Source of the DNA: DATJKD01 sp963834855
Lineage (GTDB): Bacteria > Pseudomonadota > Gammaproteobacteria > Steroidobacterales > Steroidobacteraceae
Direction: 5' to 3'
Length of the DNA stretch: 64,000 bases
Assembly (NCBI GenBank): GCA_963834855.1
Contig: CAWIDH010000031.1
Span: 1 to 64,000, forward strand
Shown: positions 9,277 to 26,475 of the stretch, one piece after another
How positions within the stretch are numbered: the first letter of the stretch is position 1
Layout of the letters: each line of letters begins with the position of its first letter
Program-made: the position numbers and the translations under genes
Notes under the pieces: generated by a model
The model's input: only the letters and a program-made list of their open reading frames with translations
Told to the model about the DNA's origin: nothing
The model's database searches: none

Positions 9277-9588
9277 TCAGTTCAGCTTGATCTGGACGTC
9301 GACGCCGGCCGGAAGCTCGAGCTTCATCAGCGCGTCCACCGTCTTGTCGGTGGGATTCAGGATGTCCATGAGGCGCTTGTGGGTGCGCAGCTCGTACTGG
9401 TCCCGCGCGTCCTTGTCGGCGTGCGGGGAGATGAGCAGCGTGAAGCGCTCCATCTTCACCGGCAGCGGGACCGGGCCGCGCACGGTCGCGCCGGTGCGCT
9501 TCGCGGTCTCGACGATCTCGCGCGCGGAGTTGTCGATCAGCCGGTGATCGAAGGCCTTGAGGCGGATGCGGATGTTCTGTCGGGCCAT
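9277..9588 (-). CDS. rpsJ: 30S ribosomal protein S10
   Basis: A 103-residue S10 of exactly the usual length, which is also the NusE partner of NusB and NusG in antitermination. It starts MARQNIRIRLKAFDHRLID and ends AGVDVQIKLN. In most bacteria it is followed directly by rplC. Here it closes the str transcript (rpsL-rpsG-fusA-tuf-rpsJ), and a plus-strand MATE gene separates it from rplC. Confidence 0.97.
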   Translation of the reverse strand: MARQNIRIRLKAFDHRLIDNSAREIVETAKRTGATVRGPVPLPVKMERFTLLISPHADKDARDQYELRTHKRLMDILNPTDKTVDALMKLELPAGVDVQIKLN

Positions 9589-9622
9589 GTTCGTTACCTG
9601 CGGCGGGACGCGTTGCGTCCGC

Positions 9623-10813
9623 TCACTTCAGAATCTTCGACACCACGCCTGCGCCGACGGTGCGGCCACCCTCGCGGATGGCAAAGCGCAGACCCTCTTC
9701 CATCGCGATCGGGCTGATCAGCTCGATCGTCATCTTGATGTTGTCGCCCGGCATCACCATCTCGACGCCCTCCGGCAACTCCACCGCCCCCGTCACGTCG
9801 GTCGTGCGGAAGTAAAACTGCGGCCGATACCCCTTGAAGAACGGCGTGTGACGCCCGCCCTCCTCCTTGGTCAGCACGTACACCTCGCCCTCGAACTTGG
9901 TGTGCGGGGTGATCGACCCGGGCTTGGCGAGCACCTGCCCGCGCTCGACCTCCTCACGCTTGGTGCCTCTCAGCAGCACCCCCACGTTGTCCCCCGCCTG
10001 CCCCTGATCGAGGAGCTTGCGGAACATCTCCACCCCCGTGCAGATCGTCTTCACCGTCGGGCGAAGACCAATGATCTCCACCTCGTCGTTGACCTTCACG
10101 ATCCCCCGCTCGATGCGCCCGGTCACCACCGTGCCGCGCCCGGAGATCGAAAACACATCCTCCACCGGCATCAGAAAGGCCCCATCCACCGCCCGCTCCG
10201 GCACCGGGATGTAGCGGTCCATCTCCTCCACCAGCTTCACCACCGAGGGCACCCCGAGCTCGCTCTTGTCGCCCTCCAGCGCCTTCAGCGCCGAGCCCGT
10301 GATGATCGGCGTCTTATCGCCCGGAAACTCGTACTTCGACAGCAGCTCCCGAACCTCCAGCTCAACCAGCTCCAGGAGCTCGGCGTCATCCACCATGTCC
10401 GCCTTGTTCAGGTACACCACGATGTAGGGCACCCCCACCTGCCGGGCGAGCAGAATGTGCTCGCGGGTCTGCGGCATCGGACCGTCCGCGGCGGAAACCA
10501 CCAGAATCGCACCGTCCATCTGCGCGGCACCGGTGATCATGTTCTTCACGTAGTCGGCGTGCCCCGGACAGTCCACGTGCGCGTAGTGCCGCGCCTTCGA
10601 CTCGTACTCCACGTGCGCGGTCGAAATCGTGATCCCGCGCGCCTTCTCCTCCGGCGCCTTGTCAATCTGGTCGTAGGCCATGAAGGTGCCGCCAAAGGTC
10701 TCCGACATCACCTTCGTCAACGCCGCCGTCAGCGTCGTCTTGCCGTGATCCACGTGCCCAATCGTCCCTACGTTCACGTGCGGCTTCTTACGCTCGAATT
10801 TTTCCTTAGCCAC
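9623..10813 (-). CDS. tuf: Elongation factor Tu, copy 1
   Basis: A 396-residue EF-Tu that delivers aminoacyl-tRNA to the ribosome. The G1 motif GHVDHGKT is at residues 19-26, the DCPGH motif near 80, NKAD near 136, and the C-terminal beta-barrel domains are complete. The frame is intact. The nucleotide sequence is nearly identical to the second copy at 29014-30205, including silent positions. It follows fusA by 61 bases and precedes rpsJ by 34. Confidence 0.98.
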   Translation of the reverse strand: MAKEKFERKKPHVNVGTIGHVDHGKTTLTAALTKVMSETFGGTFMAYDQIDKAPEEKARGITISTAHVEYESKARHYAHVDCPGHADYVKNMITGAAQMDGAILVVSAADGPMPQTREHILLARQVGVPYIVVYLNKADMVDDAELLELVELEVRELLSKYEFPGDKTPIITGSALKALEGDKSELGVPSVVKLVEEMDRYIPVPERAVDGAFLMPVEDVFSISGRGTVVTGRIERGIVKVNDEVEIIGLRPTVKTICTGVEMFRKLLDQGQAGDNVGVLLRGTKREEVERGQVLAKPGSITPHTKFEGEVYVLTKEEGGRHTPFFKGYRPQFYFRTTDVTGAVELPEGVEMVMPGDNIKMTIELISPIAMEEGLRFAIREGGRTVGAGVVSKILK

Positions 10814-10874
10814 GACCAGAACCTCGAAATAGTTGCCAGTGTTGACGCTCGCCCGGCGCGCGGGCGAACCGGAA

Positions 10875-12970
10875 TCAGCTCGCCTTCTTCATCACCGCTT
10901 CGGCGACGTTGTTCGGCACTTCCAGGTACCGGGCGAACTCCATCGTGAAGGTCGCGCGGCCCTGGCTCATGCGAGCGCACCGACGTCGCGTAGCCGAACA
11001 TCTCCGCGAGCGGCACCTCGGCGGTGATGACCTTGCCCGACGGGCCGTCCTCCATGCCCTGGATCTGGCCGCGGCGGCGGTTCAGGTCGCCGATCACGTC
11101 GCCCGAGTAGTCCTCGGGCGTCACGACCTCGACCTTCATGATCGGCTCGAGCAGCACGGGCTCTCGCGCGGCGCACGCCTTCCTTGACCGCCATCGAGCC
11201 CGCGATCTTGAACGCCATCTCGTTCGAGTCGACGTCGTGATACGAGCCGTCGAAGAGCGTGACCTTGATGTCCACGACCGGGTAGCCCGCGATGACGCCG
11301 CCCACGAGCGCTTCCTTCACGCCCTTGTCCACCGCCGGCACGTACTCGCGCGGCACGGACCCACCGACGATGCCGTTGACGAACTCGTAGCCCTTGCCGG
11401 ACTCCTGCGGCTCGATCTTGAGCCACACGTGGCCGTACTGGCCGCGACCGCCGGACTGCCGGACGAACTTGCCTTCCTGCTCGACCTTGGCGCGGATCGT
11501 CTCGCGGTAGGCGACCTGCGGCTTGCCGACGTTCGCCTCGACCTTGAACTCGCGCTTCATGCGGTCGACGATGATCTCGAGGTGCAGCTCGCCCATGCCG
11601 GCGATGATCGTCTGGCCGGATTCCTGGTCGGTGCTCACGCGGAACGACGGGTCTTCCTTGGCGAGCCGCTGCAGCGCGAGGCCCATCTTCTCCTGGTCGC
11701 TCTTGGTCTTGGGCTCCACGGCGACCGAGATCACGGGCTCGGGGAACTCCATCTTCTCGAGCGTGATGACGTGATCGGGATCGGTCAGCGTGTCGCCGGT
11801 CGTCACGTCCTTGAGGCCCACGGCCGCGGCGATGTCGCCGGCGCGGACCTCCTTGATCTCCTCGCGCTCGCTGGCGTGCATCTGCAGCAGCCGCCCGATG
11901 CGCTCCTTGCGGTCCTTGGCCGGCACGTATACCTGGTCGCCGGAGTTGAGCACCCCGGAGTACACGCGGAAGAAGGTCAGGTTGCCGACGAACGGGTCGT
12001 TCAGGATCTTGAACGCGAGCGCGGAGAACTTCGCGTCGTCGCTCGCCTCGCGCGTGACCTCGCGGTCGCGGTCGTCGAGACCCTTCACCGGCGGCATCTC
12101 CACCGGCGAGGGCATGAACTCGACCACGGCATCGAGCATCGCCTGCACGCCCTTGTTCTTGAAGGCCGAGCCGCAGAGCGTGATGCAGATCTCGTTGCGG
12201 ATCGCGCGCGCGCGCAGTCCGCGGACGATCTCCTCCTCGGAGAGCTCCGTGTGCTCGAGGTACTTGTGCAGCAGCTCCTCGTCGGCCTCGGCCGCGGCCT
12301 CGATCATCTTCTCGCGCTGCTGCCTGCACTCTTCGAGCATGTCGGCGGGAATGTCGCGGTACTCGAAGCGCATGCCCTCGGTCGAGTCGTCCCAGTAGAT
12401 CGACTTCATGCGGATCAGGTCGACCACGCCCTCGAAGTTGTCCTCTGCGCCGATCGGAAGCTGGATCGGCACCGGGTTGCCGCGCAGGCGGGTGCGGATC
12501 TGGTCGACGCAGCGCAGGAAGTTGGCACCGGCACGGTCCATCTTGTTGACGAACGCGATGCGCGGCACGCCGTACTTGTTCATCTGCCGCCAGACCGTCT
12601 CGGACTGCGGCTGCACGCCGGACACGGCGCAGAACACCGCGCAGGCGCTGTCGAGCACGCGCAGGCTCCGCTCCACCTCGATGGTGAAGTCGACGTGGCC
12701 GGGCGTGTCGATGATGTTGATGCGGTGCTCGGGGAAGTGGTTGTCCATCCCCTTCCAGAAGCAGGTGGTGGCCGCGGCGGTGATCGTGATGCCGCGCTCC
12801 TGCTCCTGCTCCATGTAGTCCATGACGGCGGCGCCATCGTGCACTTCGCCGATCTTGTGCGAGACGCCGGTGTAGAAAAGGATGCGCTCCGTCGTCGTCG
12901 TCTTGCCGGCGTCGATGTGCGCCGAGATACCGATGTTACGGTAGCGCTCGATCGGGGTCGTGCGTGCCAC
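10875..12970 (-). CDS. fusA: Elongation factor G (two frame breaks)
   Basis: EF-G is the translocation GTPase. The G1 motif AHIDAGKT is at residues 17-24, DTPGHVDF near 88 and NKMDR near 142. The frame from 12970 holds to VKEGVRRAR; removing one base near 11164 gives PVLLEPIMKVEVVTPEDYSG, and removing another near 10971 gives the end SQGRATFTMEFARYLEVP through MKKAS. The repaired length is 697 residues, typical. As the gene is essential, the breaks are most likely sequence errors. Confidence 0.94.
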
Positions 12971-13009
12971 GATGAAATCCTCGAAACCTTGTGAACGGCC
13001 CGCGGGCCG

Positions 13010-13489
13010 TCACCAGCGGTAGTGCGCGAAGGCCTTGTTGGCCTCGGCCATGCGGTGCGTGTCCTCGCGCTTCCTCACGGCGGCGCCACGGTTCTCGGAT
13101 GCTTCGAGCAGCTCGGCGGCGAGCCGCTGCGACATCGACTTTTCGTTGCGGGCCTGCGCGGCCTCGATGACCCAGCGCATGGCGAGCGTCTGGCGGCGGG
13201 TCGAGCGCACCTCGACCGGCACCTGGTAGGTGGCGCCGCCGACGCGGCGCGACTTGACCTCGACCGACGGCTTGACGTTGTCGAGCGCGAGGCTCAGCAC
13301 CTCGAGCGCCTGGTCGGCGGGTCGGCCGGTCTTGTCGGCGATCTTGTCGATCGCGCCGTAGACGATGCTTTCGGCGACCGACTTCTTGCCGCGCTCCATC
13401 ACCATGTTCATGAACTTCGCCAGCATGACGCTGTTGAACTTCGGGTCCGGCAGGATGCTGCGGGTGGGGGCTGCTGCGCGACGGGACAT
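13010..13489 (-). CDS. rpsG: 30S ribosomal protein S7
   Basis: A 159-residue S7, the assembly initiator of the 30S head and, in E. coli, the repressor of str-operon translation. It opens MSRRAAAPTRSILPDPKFNS and ends MAEANKAFAHYRW. It lies 44 bases downstream of rpsL and 39 upstream of fusA. The frame is intact and the length normal. Confidence 0.97.
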   Translation of the reverse strand: MSRRAAAPTRSILPDPKFNSVMLAKFMNMVMERGKKSVAESIVYGAIDKIADKTGRPADQALEVLSLALDNVKPSVEVKSRRVGGATYQVPVEVRSTRRQTLAMRWVIEAAQARNEKSMSQRLAAELLEASENRGAAVRKREDTHRMAEANKAFAHYRW

Positions 13490-13533
13490 GGCGGGTTACC
13501 TGGTAAAGAGCGTGTATGTCTTAAGTAAGGGCG

Positions 13534-13908
13534 TCAGCCCTTCGGGCGCTTGGCCCCGTACTTGGAGCGTCCCTGCTTGCGCTCGCCGACGCCGGCGCAG
13601 TCGAGCGTGCCGCGCACCGTGTGGTAGCGCACGCCCGGCAGGTCCTTGACACGACCGCCGCGGATCAGCACGACCGAGTGCTCCTGGAGGTTGTGCCCCT
13701 CGCCGCCGATGTAGCTGATGACCTCGTGGCCGTTGGTCAGGCGCACCTTGGCCACCTTGCGCAGCGCCGAGTTCGGCTTCTTGGGCGTCGTCGTGTAGAC
13801 GCGCGTGCAGACGCCACGCTTCTGCGGCGAGCGGCCGAGCGCCGGCACCTTGCTCTTCGCCTCCGCGATCCGACGCGGGCCGCGGATCAATTGATTGACG
13901 GTTGACAT
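13534..13908 (-). CDS. rpsL: 30S ribosomal protein S12
   Basis: A 124-residue S12, the decoding-centre protein. The start MSTVNQLIRGPRRIAEAKSK lies 17 codons inside a longer open frame. Lys43 (TPKKPNS) and Lys88 (GRVKDLPGV) are both the wild-type residues whose change gives streptomycin resistance, and Asp89 is present for methylthiolation. It is the first gene of a five-gene transcript with a promoter about 150 bases upstream. Confidence 0.97.
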   Translation of the reverse strand: MSTVNQLIRGPRRIAEAKSKVPALGRSPQKRGVCTRVYTTTPKKPNSALRKVAKVRLTNGHEVISYIGGEGHNLQEHSVVLIRGGRVKDLPGVRYHTVRGTLDCAGVGERKQGRSKYGAKRPKG

Positions 13909-13970
13909 GCGATGTCCTGGACTCCAGAGCCGGGGGGCGCTCGCGACGGGCGGCGCCACTACAGAAGCAC

Positions 13971-13992
13971 CGGGCCGCCTTGCGGCGGCCCG
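13971..13992 (-). promoter_or_regulatory. Hairpin in the str operon leader
   Basis: A perfect nine-base stem CGGGCCGCC/GGCGGCCCG with a four-base loop lies inside the untranslated leader between the str promoter (14061-14089) and the rpsL start. It could act as an attenuator or stabilise the leader. No T run follows, so a simple terminator is less likely. Confidence 0.45.
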
Positions 13993-14060
13993 TTGACGTA
14001 TCTCTAACGGCGGACGCGCGGGGCTAGAGCCGGCGACGACCGATCGACGAAAGGGGCGAA

Positions 14061-14089
14061 ATTGTAGGTATGGGGCCTCCGGGTGTCAA
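14061..14089 (-). promoter_or_regulatory. str operon promoter
   Basis: On the minus strand a perfect -35 TTGACA (14084-14089) lies 17 bases from a -10 box TACAAT (14061-14066). It should start transcription near 14054 and drive rpsL, rpsG, fusA, tuf and rpsJ. The inverted-repeat element begins about 19 bases upstream of the -35 box, so this promoter sits right at the edge of the inserted material. Confidence 0.85.
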
Positions 14090-14107
14090 CTTGCCGCAGC
14101 GCAACAA

Positions 14108-14462
14108 CGGCGGTAACTGCTCGCCGGCGCTCGGCCGCGGTGGTGGCTGCTCGCCCACCGTCGGCCGCGGTGGCTCCTGCTCGCCGACGCCCGGCCGCGG
14201 TGTATCCCCAGCCGCTCACCACGAGTCAGGGTCGTTGCACGGCTGAAGATGGTGCCCCGCACGTCCTGTCGGCGCACGCCGAACGGTCGTTGGTATCGCG
14301 GAATCGTCGAGGCGGCCTTCGCTCAGAGTGCCCGCGACGTCTACCTGTGCACACCGATGCCTCGTCGCGGCTGGGATACACCGCGTCCACGCGTCGGCTC
14401 GTGACCCCACCGTGGCATCGACGAGCGGGAGGCCACCGCGGCATCGGCGAGCCGGCGTTTGG
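14108..14462. repeat. Large inverted-repeat element, copy 1
   Basis: About 350 bases that match, in opposite orientation, the block at 16473-16803, with roughly 85-90% identity by eye over the central 270 bases. Each copy has a unique core between two clusters of short units such as GCCGCGGTGGCTGCTCGCC, the clusters facing each other, so each element has long imperfect terminal inverted repeats. No transposase is present, so it resembles a MITE or REP-type element. Copy ends are approximate. Translations of both copies look alike only because the DNA is alike; I do not believe they encode protein. Confidence 0.75.
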
Positions 14463-14500
14463 ACCGGGTGTCTCGTGGCCGCGACGACGCCTGATCACTC

Positions 14501-14535
14501 ACAGGTAGACGTCGCGGGCACTCGGAAGGTCGGGC
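14501..14535. repeat. Fragment of the large element
   Basis: The stretch containing AGGTAGACGTCGCGGGCACT repeats an internal part of the element core. It lies in the same plus-strand orientation as copy 2 and opposite to copy 1, directly after copy 1 and against the stop codon of the amidohydrolase gene. It looks like a truncated third copy. Confidence 0.55.
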
Positions 14536-14537
14536 GG

Positions 14538-16343
14538 CTACGGGGCGGCCGCGGCCGGCGGTGCGCTGTAGACGACCTTGCCGCCCAAGATCGTCTGCAC
14601 GATCGTGGTGTCCGAGATCCGCTCCGTCGGCACCTCGAACGGATTCTGGCCGAGCACAACCAGGTCGGCGTACTTGCCGACCTCGATCGACCCCGTGTCC
14701 CGCTCCATGTGCAGCTGGTAGGCGCTGTTGATGGTATGCATCTTGATCACCGCGAGCAGATCGTCGACGGTCTCCTTGTGACTCAGGGCCCCGGGGAAGA
14801 CGCCCGGGATGGCCTCCCCGGTGTGGTCGATGGCCGTCTCGATCTGCACCATCGGCAGGAGCGGGTCTATGGGGTAGTCGCTGCCGCCGGCGACGATCGC
14901 CCCGGTCCGCCACAGCTCGGCGGCCGGGTAGAGCCGCTGGTAGAGGGTGTCGTCGATGTACCCGGCGGTGTTGTTCACCGAGTAGGCATCGCGCCTGGCC
15001 CACTGCAGTGACATGCTGGCGATCACGCCGAGACGCGCGAAGCGAGGGATGTCAGCCTCGTCGATCGCCTGGAGGTGGGTGATCGTGTGGCGCAGGTCGC
15101 GCCCACCGTTCGCGTCGCGCGCCGCCTGGAAGTTATCGAGGGCCTCGCGCGTGGCGCGGTCGCCGATGGCGTGGACGTGGATCTGCCAGCCGGCCTTGTC
15201 GAGCTCGACGAAGCCGTGCCTTGCGTCCGAGCAGGCCGGATCGGGCCCGCGCGCCGTCCCCGGGCGCCAGGCGGGATCGTCGAGGGTGCCCGGGTTGACG
15301 TTGTAGGGCTTGAGCATTGCTGCCGTCTGGGCCGGGTATTCCATCACGCCGTCGCAGTAGACCTTGACGCTCGACACTGCGATGAGGCCCTTGGCGTACT
15401 TCCGGTAATCCTCGAGCGCAGCGATCTGCTTCCTGAGCTCCGCGATATCCGTGGCGCCGTGCACGAAATCGGCGGACAACCCCAGATTGGCCCTCAGGGT
15501 CAGTCCACCTTCGTCCTGCACCTCGCGCCCAGTGCGCGATCTCGCTCTCGCTGTCGCCGGGAATGAAGACCGTCGTGATCCCCATGCGGTTGGCGTCGGC
15601 AATCGTGCGCCGAACGAGCTCGACGAGCGCCGCCTCCGAAACAGGTGCGGTCTGACCCCAGTCCCCGACGTCCATGTCCGCGAAGAACCCGTTCGGCCGG
15701 CCGTTCGCGTCGCGACCGAGCGTGCCACCGGCCGGGACGGGCGTCTCGGACATCGATGCCCGCGTTCTCGATCGCCTTGCTGTTCATCCAGAACTTGTGT
15801 CCGTCGGCGTGGTCGACCGAGATCGGCCGTGTAGTGTTGAGCCGATCGAGGTCGTCGCGCGTCGAGCGTCGTTCCGCGCGGCAGTATCGCCTCGCCGAAA
15901 AAATGGCTCGCGCTGAAGCGGATGTTAGTTCCCTTGTAGGCGGCCTGGTCCGGACGATCGAGGCAGGCCTGCAGCTTCACGAGGACTTCCGCGAGCGTCC
16001 CCCCTTCGTAGCCCATCTCGCAGTCGGTCAACCGGGTGCCGTGGAAGTGCCCATCGACGATACCGGGCATGACCATCCGCCCGTGGAGGTCGGTCACGCT
16101 AGTCTTCGGGCCGGCGTACTCCCTTGCTTGCTCGCTCGTTCCGATGAAGACGATCCGGCCGTCGCGGATCGCAATGGCTTGCTCGAATCTCGGCGGGCCC
16201 GAGCCCTCGTGCCGCTCCGGGCCGCTGAAGGCCAAGACTTGACCGTGCAGGAGGATCGAGTCCGCCGGCTGCACAGGGGCGGCCTCGACGGCGAAGGAAG
16301 CGGGTAGCGCCAGCAGCCAAAGCGCCAGCAGTGAACGGACCAT
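14538..16343 (-). CDS. Secreted amidohydrolase, YtcJ-like (three frame breaks)
   Basis: Repaired, this is a 600-residue metal-dependent amidohydrolase of the YtcJ/Amidohydro_3 type. A signal peptide (residues 1-22, hydrophobic LLALWLLALPASFAVEA) precedes a beta-sandwich, then the metal-binding DGHFHG, HVHAIGD and the late GSDYPID motif. The C-terminus GSIEVGKYADLVVLGQNPFE is typical. Frame is lost near 15853, 15753 and 15533, and each break is repaired by removing one base. The family hydrolyses varied amide or cyclic substrates; the substrate here is unknown. It is located between rpoC and rpsL, inside the pair of inverted elements, so it looks like carried or trapped cargo in an otherwise conserved operon. 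Confidence 0.85.
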   Translation of the reverse strand: MVRSLLALWLLALPASFAVEAAPVQPADSILLHGQVLAFSGPERHEGSGPPRFEQAIAIRDGRIVFIGTSEQAREYAGPKTSVTDLHGRMVMPGIVDGHFHGTRLTDCEMGYEGGTLAEVLVKLQACLDRPDQAAYKGTNIRFSASHFFGEAILPRGTTLDARRPRSAQHYTADLGRPRRRTQVLDEQQGDRERGHRCPRRPSRPVARSVATRTAGRTGSSRTWTSGTGVRPHLFRRRRSSSSFGARLPTPTAWGSRRSSFPATARARSRTGREVQDEGGLTLRANLGLSADFVHGATDIAELRKQIAALEDYRKYAKGLIAVSSVKVYCDGVMEYPAQTAAMLKPYNVNPGTLDDPAWRPGTARGPDPACSDARHGFVELDKAGWQIHVHAIGDRATREALDNFQAARDANGGRDLRHTITHLQAIDEADIPRFARLGVIASMSLQWARRDAYSVNNTAGYIDDTLYQRLYPAAELWRTGAIVAGGSDYPIDPLLPMVQIETAIDHTGEAIPGVFPGALSHKETVDDLLAVIKMHTINSAYQLHMERDTGSIEVGKYADLVVLGQNPFEVPTERISDTTIVQTILGGKVVYSAPPAAAAP

Positions 16344-16472
16344 CGCGCCTCCTCAGGTTGCACAGTCGGCCAATGCCCGCCCGGCCGCGTGCCAGCCGCC
16401 GACTGTGGTTTCTCTCGAAGCCTGGCTGGGATTTCTCATAGCGAGATGATGCATCGCGCTTATGAGTGAATG

Positions 16473-16803
16473 AAAGCGGTGACTGCTCGCCGACGCACGG
16501 CCGCGGTAGCTGCTGCTCGCTGACGCCGCGGTGGTGTCCCGAGCCGGCGCGTGGACGCGGTGTATCCCAGCCGCGACGAGGCATCGGTGTGCGCAGGTAG
16601 ACGTCGCGGGCACTCCGAGCGAAGGCTGCCTCGACGATTCCGCGATACCGCGACCGTTCGGCGTGCGCCGACAGAATGTGCGGGGCACCGATCTTCCGCT
16701 CTGCAACGACCGGTGCTCGTGGTGAGCGGCTCGGGGATACACCGCGGCCGACGTCGGCGAGCAGCCACCGCGGCCGGGCGCCGGCGAGCAGCAGTCACCG
16801 CTT
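16473..16803. repeat. Large inverted-repeat element, copy 2
   Basis: About 331 bases bounded by AAGCGGTGACTGC at one end and its complement GCAGTCACCGCTT at the other. The two termini, each about 90 bases of GCCGCGG and CTGCTCGCC units, are imperfect inverted repeats of one another. The core matches copy 1 in opposite orientation. It lies between the rpoC end hairpin and the amidohydrolase start. No obvious target duplication was found by eye. Confidence 0.75.
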
Positions 16804-16838
16804 CCGGGCGCCGCGAGCCAACCGCGAGTCGGCGACGA

Positions 16839-16858
16839 GCGGGCACGTCCGTGCCCGC
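16839..16858 (-). terminator. Hairpin after rpoC
   Basis: The perfect eight-base stem GCGGGCAC-GTCC-GTGCCCGC lies about 14 bases past the rpoC stop. It is well placed to end the rplKAJL-rpoBC transcript and isolate the downstream amidohydrolase. No T run follows, so termination may be partial. Confidence 0.5.
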
Positions 16859-16871
16859 CCGTCCCGTGTGG

Positions 16872-21083
<4,212 letters not shown>

Positions 21084-21125
21084 TCGTTCACCTCAGCGCA
21101 TTAGCGCTGCTCAGCGCCCTGTGCC

Positions 21126-25277
<4,152 letters not shown>

Positions 25278-25305
25278 TGCGATCAACCTCTCAACGTCAG
25301 ACCGT

Positions 25306-25332
25306 GGAAAATTGGCTCAGAGCCGAATTTCC
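25306..25332. repeat. Short dispersed palindrome, rplL-rpoB copy A
   Basis: Core GGCTCAGAGCC with arms GGAAAATT and GAATTTCC. Copy B at 25366-25392 is nearly its exact reverse complement, 33 bases away, so the transcript could fold the two into one large hairpin as well as two small ones. The place matches the attenuator site known between rplL and rpoB in E. coli. Confidence 0.8.
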
Positions 25333-25365
25333 GGTGCCGGGGTCACTTGGGCCTGCGCCGCAGCC

Positions 25366-25392
25366 GGAAATTCGGCTCTGAGCCGATTTTCC
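25366..25392. repeat. Short dispersed palindrome, rplL-rpoB copy B
   Basis: Core GGCTCTGAGCC with arms GGAAATTC and GATTTTCC. It faces copy A in inverted orientation. A degenerate half site (CCAGCCAATTTCC) follows directly. It is part of a paired arrangement like that of bacterial interspersed mosaic elements. Confidence 0.8.
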
Positions 25393-25502
25393 AGCCAATT
25401 TCCGGGCCGTTTCCAAACGAACGAAAACGCGACGGGCGGCCGCCGGGTGCGATCCGGCAGCCGTCCGCCACGATGCTACGGGCCGGGGCCCGCGCATCAC
25501 GG

Positions 25503-25886
<384 letters not shown>

Positions 25887-25944
25887 GTCAGTGACTCCTG
25901 AGAAAAGTGTTGATCAGATACCCGATGTACGTTGCGCAGCCGCC

Positions 25945-26475
25945 TCAGGCGGCCGCCTGCTTCTGGTCCTTGACCGCGGCGATGGTGCGCACGAGCTTCG
26001 CGTGGGGCTCGGCGAGCGTCCGCACGAATTTGCCGATCGGAGCCTTGATGACCCCCAGCAGCTGCGCCAGAGCCTCAGCCCGCGTGGGCAGGCTCGCCAC
26101 CCGATCGAGGTCCTTGCCCGGCAGCACCGTCCCACCGAGGGACACCAGCGTCGGCACGAGCTTGTCGTGGTCCTTCGCGAAGCCCTTGATGAGGCGCGCC
26201 GCCGCGCCCGGGTCGTCCTGCGAGAAGGCGAGGATCAGCGGGCCCTTGAGCTTCTCGCCGACGCACTCGAAGGGAGTGCCGGCGACCGCGCGTCGAGCCA
26301 GCGTGTTCTTCACCACCCGCATGTAGACACGGGACGCACGGGCCCTGGCGCGCAGCTCGGTGAGCTTCGCGACGGTGAGCCCGCGGTACTCCGCGGCGAC
26401 GACGGACTGCGCCTTCTGCGCGACCTCGTTCACCTCGGTGACCAGCGTCTTCTTGTCTTCCAGTCTGAGCGCCAT
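25945..26475 (-). CDS. rplJ: 50S ribosomal protein L10
   Basis: A 176-residue L10 that anchors L7/L12 dimers and represses its own operon by binding the leader. The ATG at 26475 (MALRLEDKKTLVTEVNEVAQ) follows a strong AGGAGG site, so the 18-codon upstream extension is rejected. The C-terminal helix that binds L12 ends in QKQAAA. It is preceded by a 271-base leader. Confidence 0.97.
   Translation of the reverse strand: MALRLEDKKTLVTEVNEVAQKAQSVVAAEYRGLTVAKLTELRARARASRVYMRVVKNTLARRAVAGTPFECVGEKLKGPLILAFSQDDPGAAARLIKGFAKDHDKLVPTLVSLGGTVLPGKDLDRVASLPTRAEALAQLLGVIKAPIGKFVRTLAEPHAKLVRTIAAVKDQKQAAA

Noticed and set aside
11138..12994. Long open frames on the strand opposite fusA, rpoB and rpoC
   Set aside because: They are shadows of high-GC coding sequence, with repetitive His/Asp/Arg/Leu content and no homology.
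14100..14220. Roughly 30-base spaced GCCGCGG units that look a little like a CRISPR array
   Set aside because: Units are unequal, spacers are not unique, and the cluster is part of a terminal inverted repeat; no cas genes are present.
14083..14508. Open frame on the plus strand and a similar one at 16460-16846 on the minus strand, with alike translations
   Set aside because: They are the two inverted copies of the same repeat; the products are Arg/Ala-rich and lack coding character.
15890..15915. AAAAAATGGCTCGCGCTGAAG, resembling the dispersed palindrome
   Set aside because: It lies inside the amidohydrolase coding region, encodes the expected family residues and lacks the GAGCC half.
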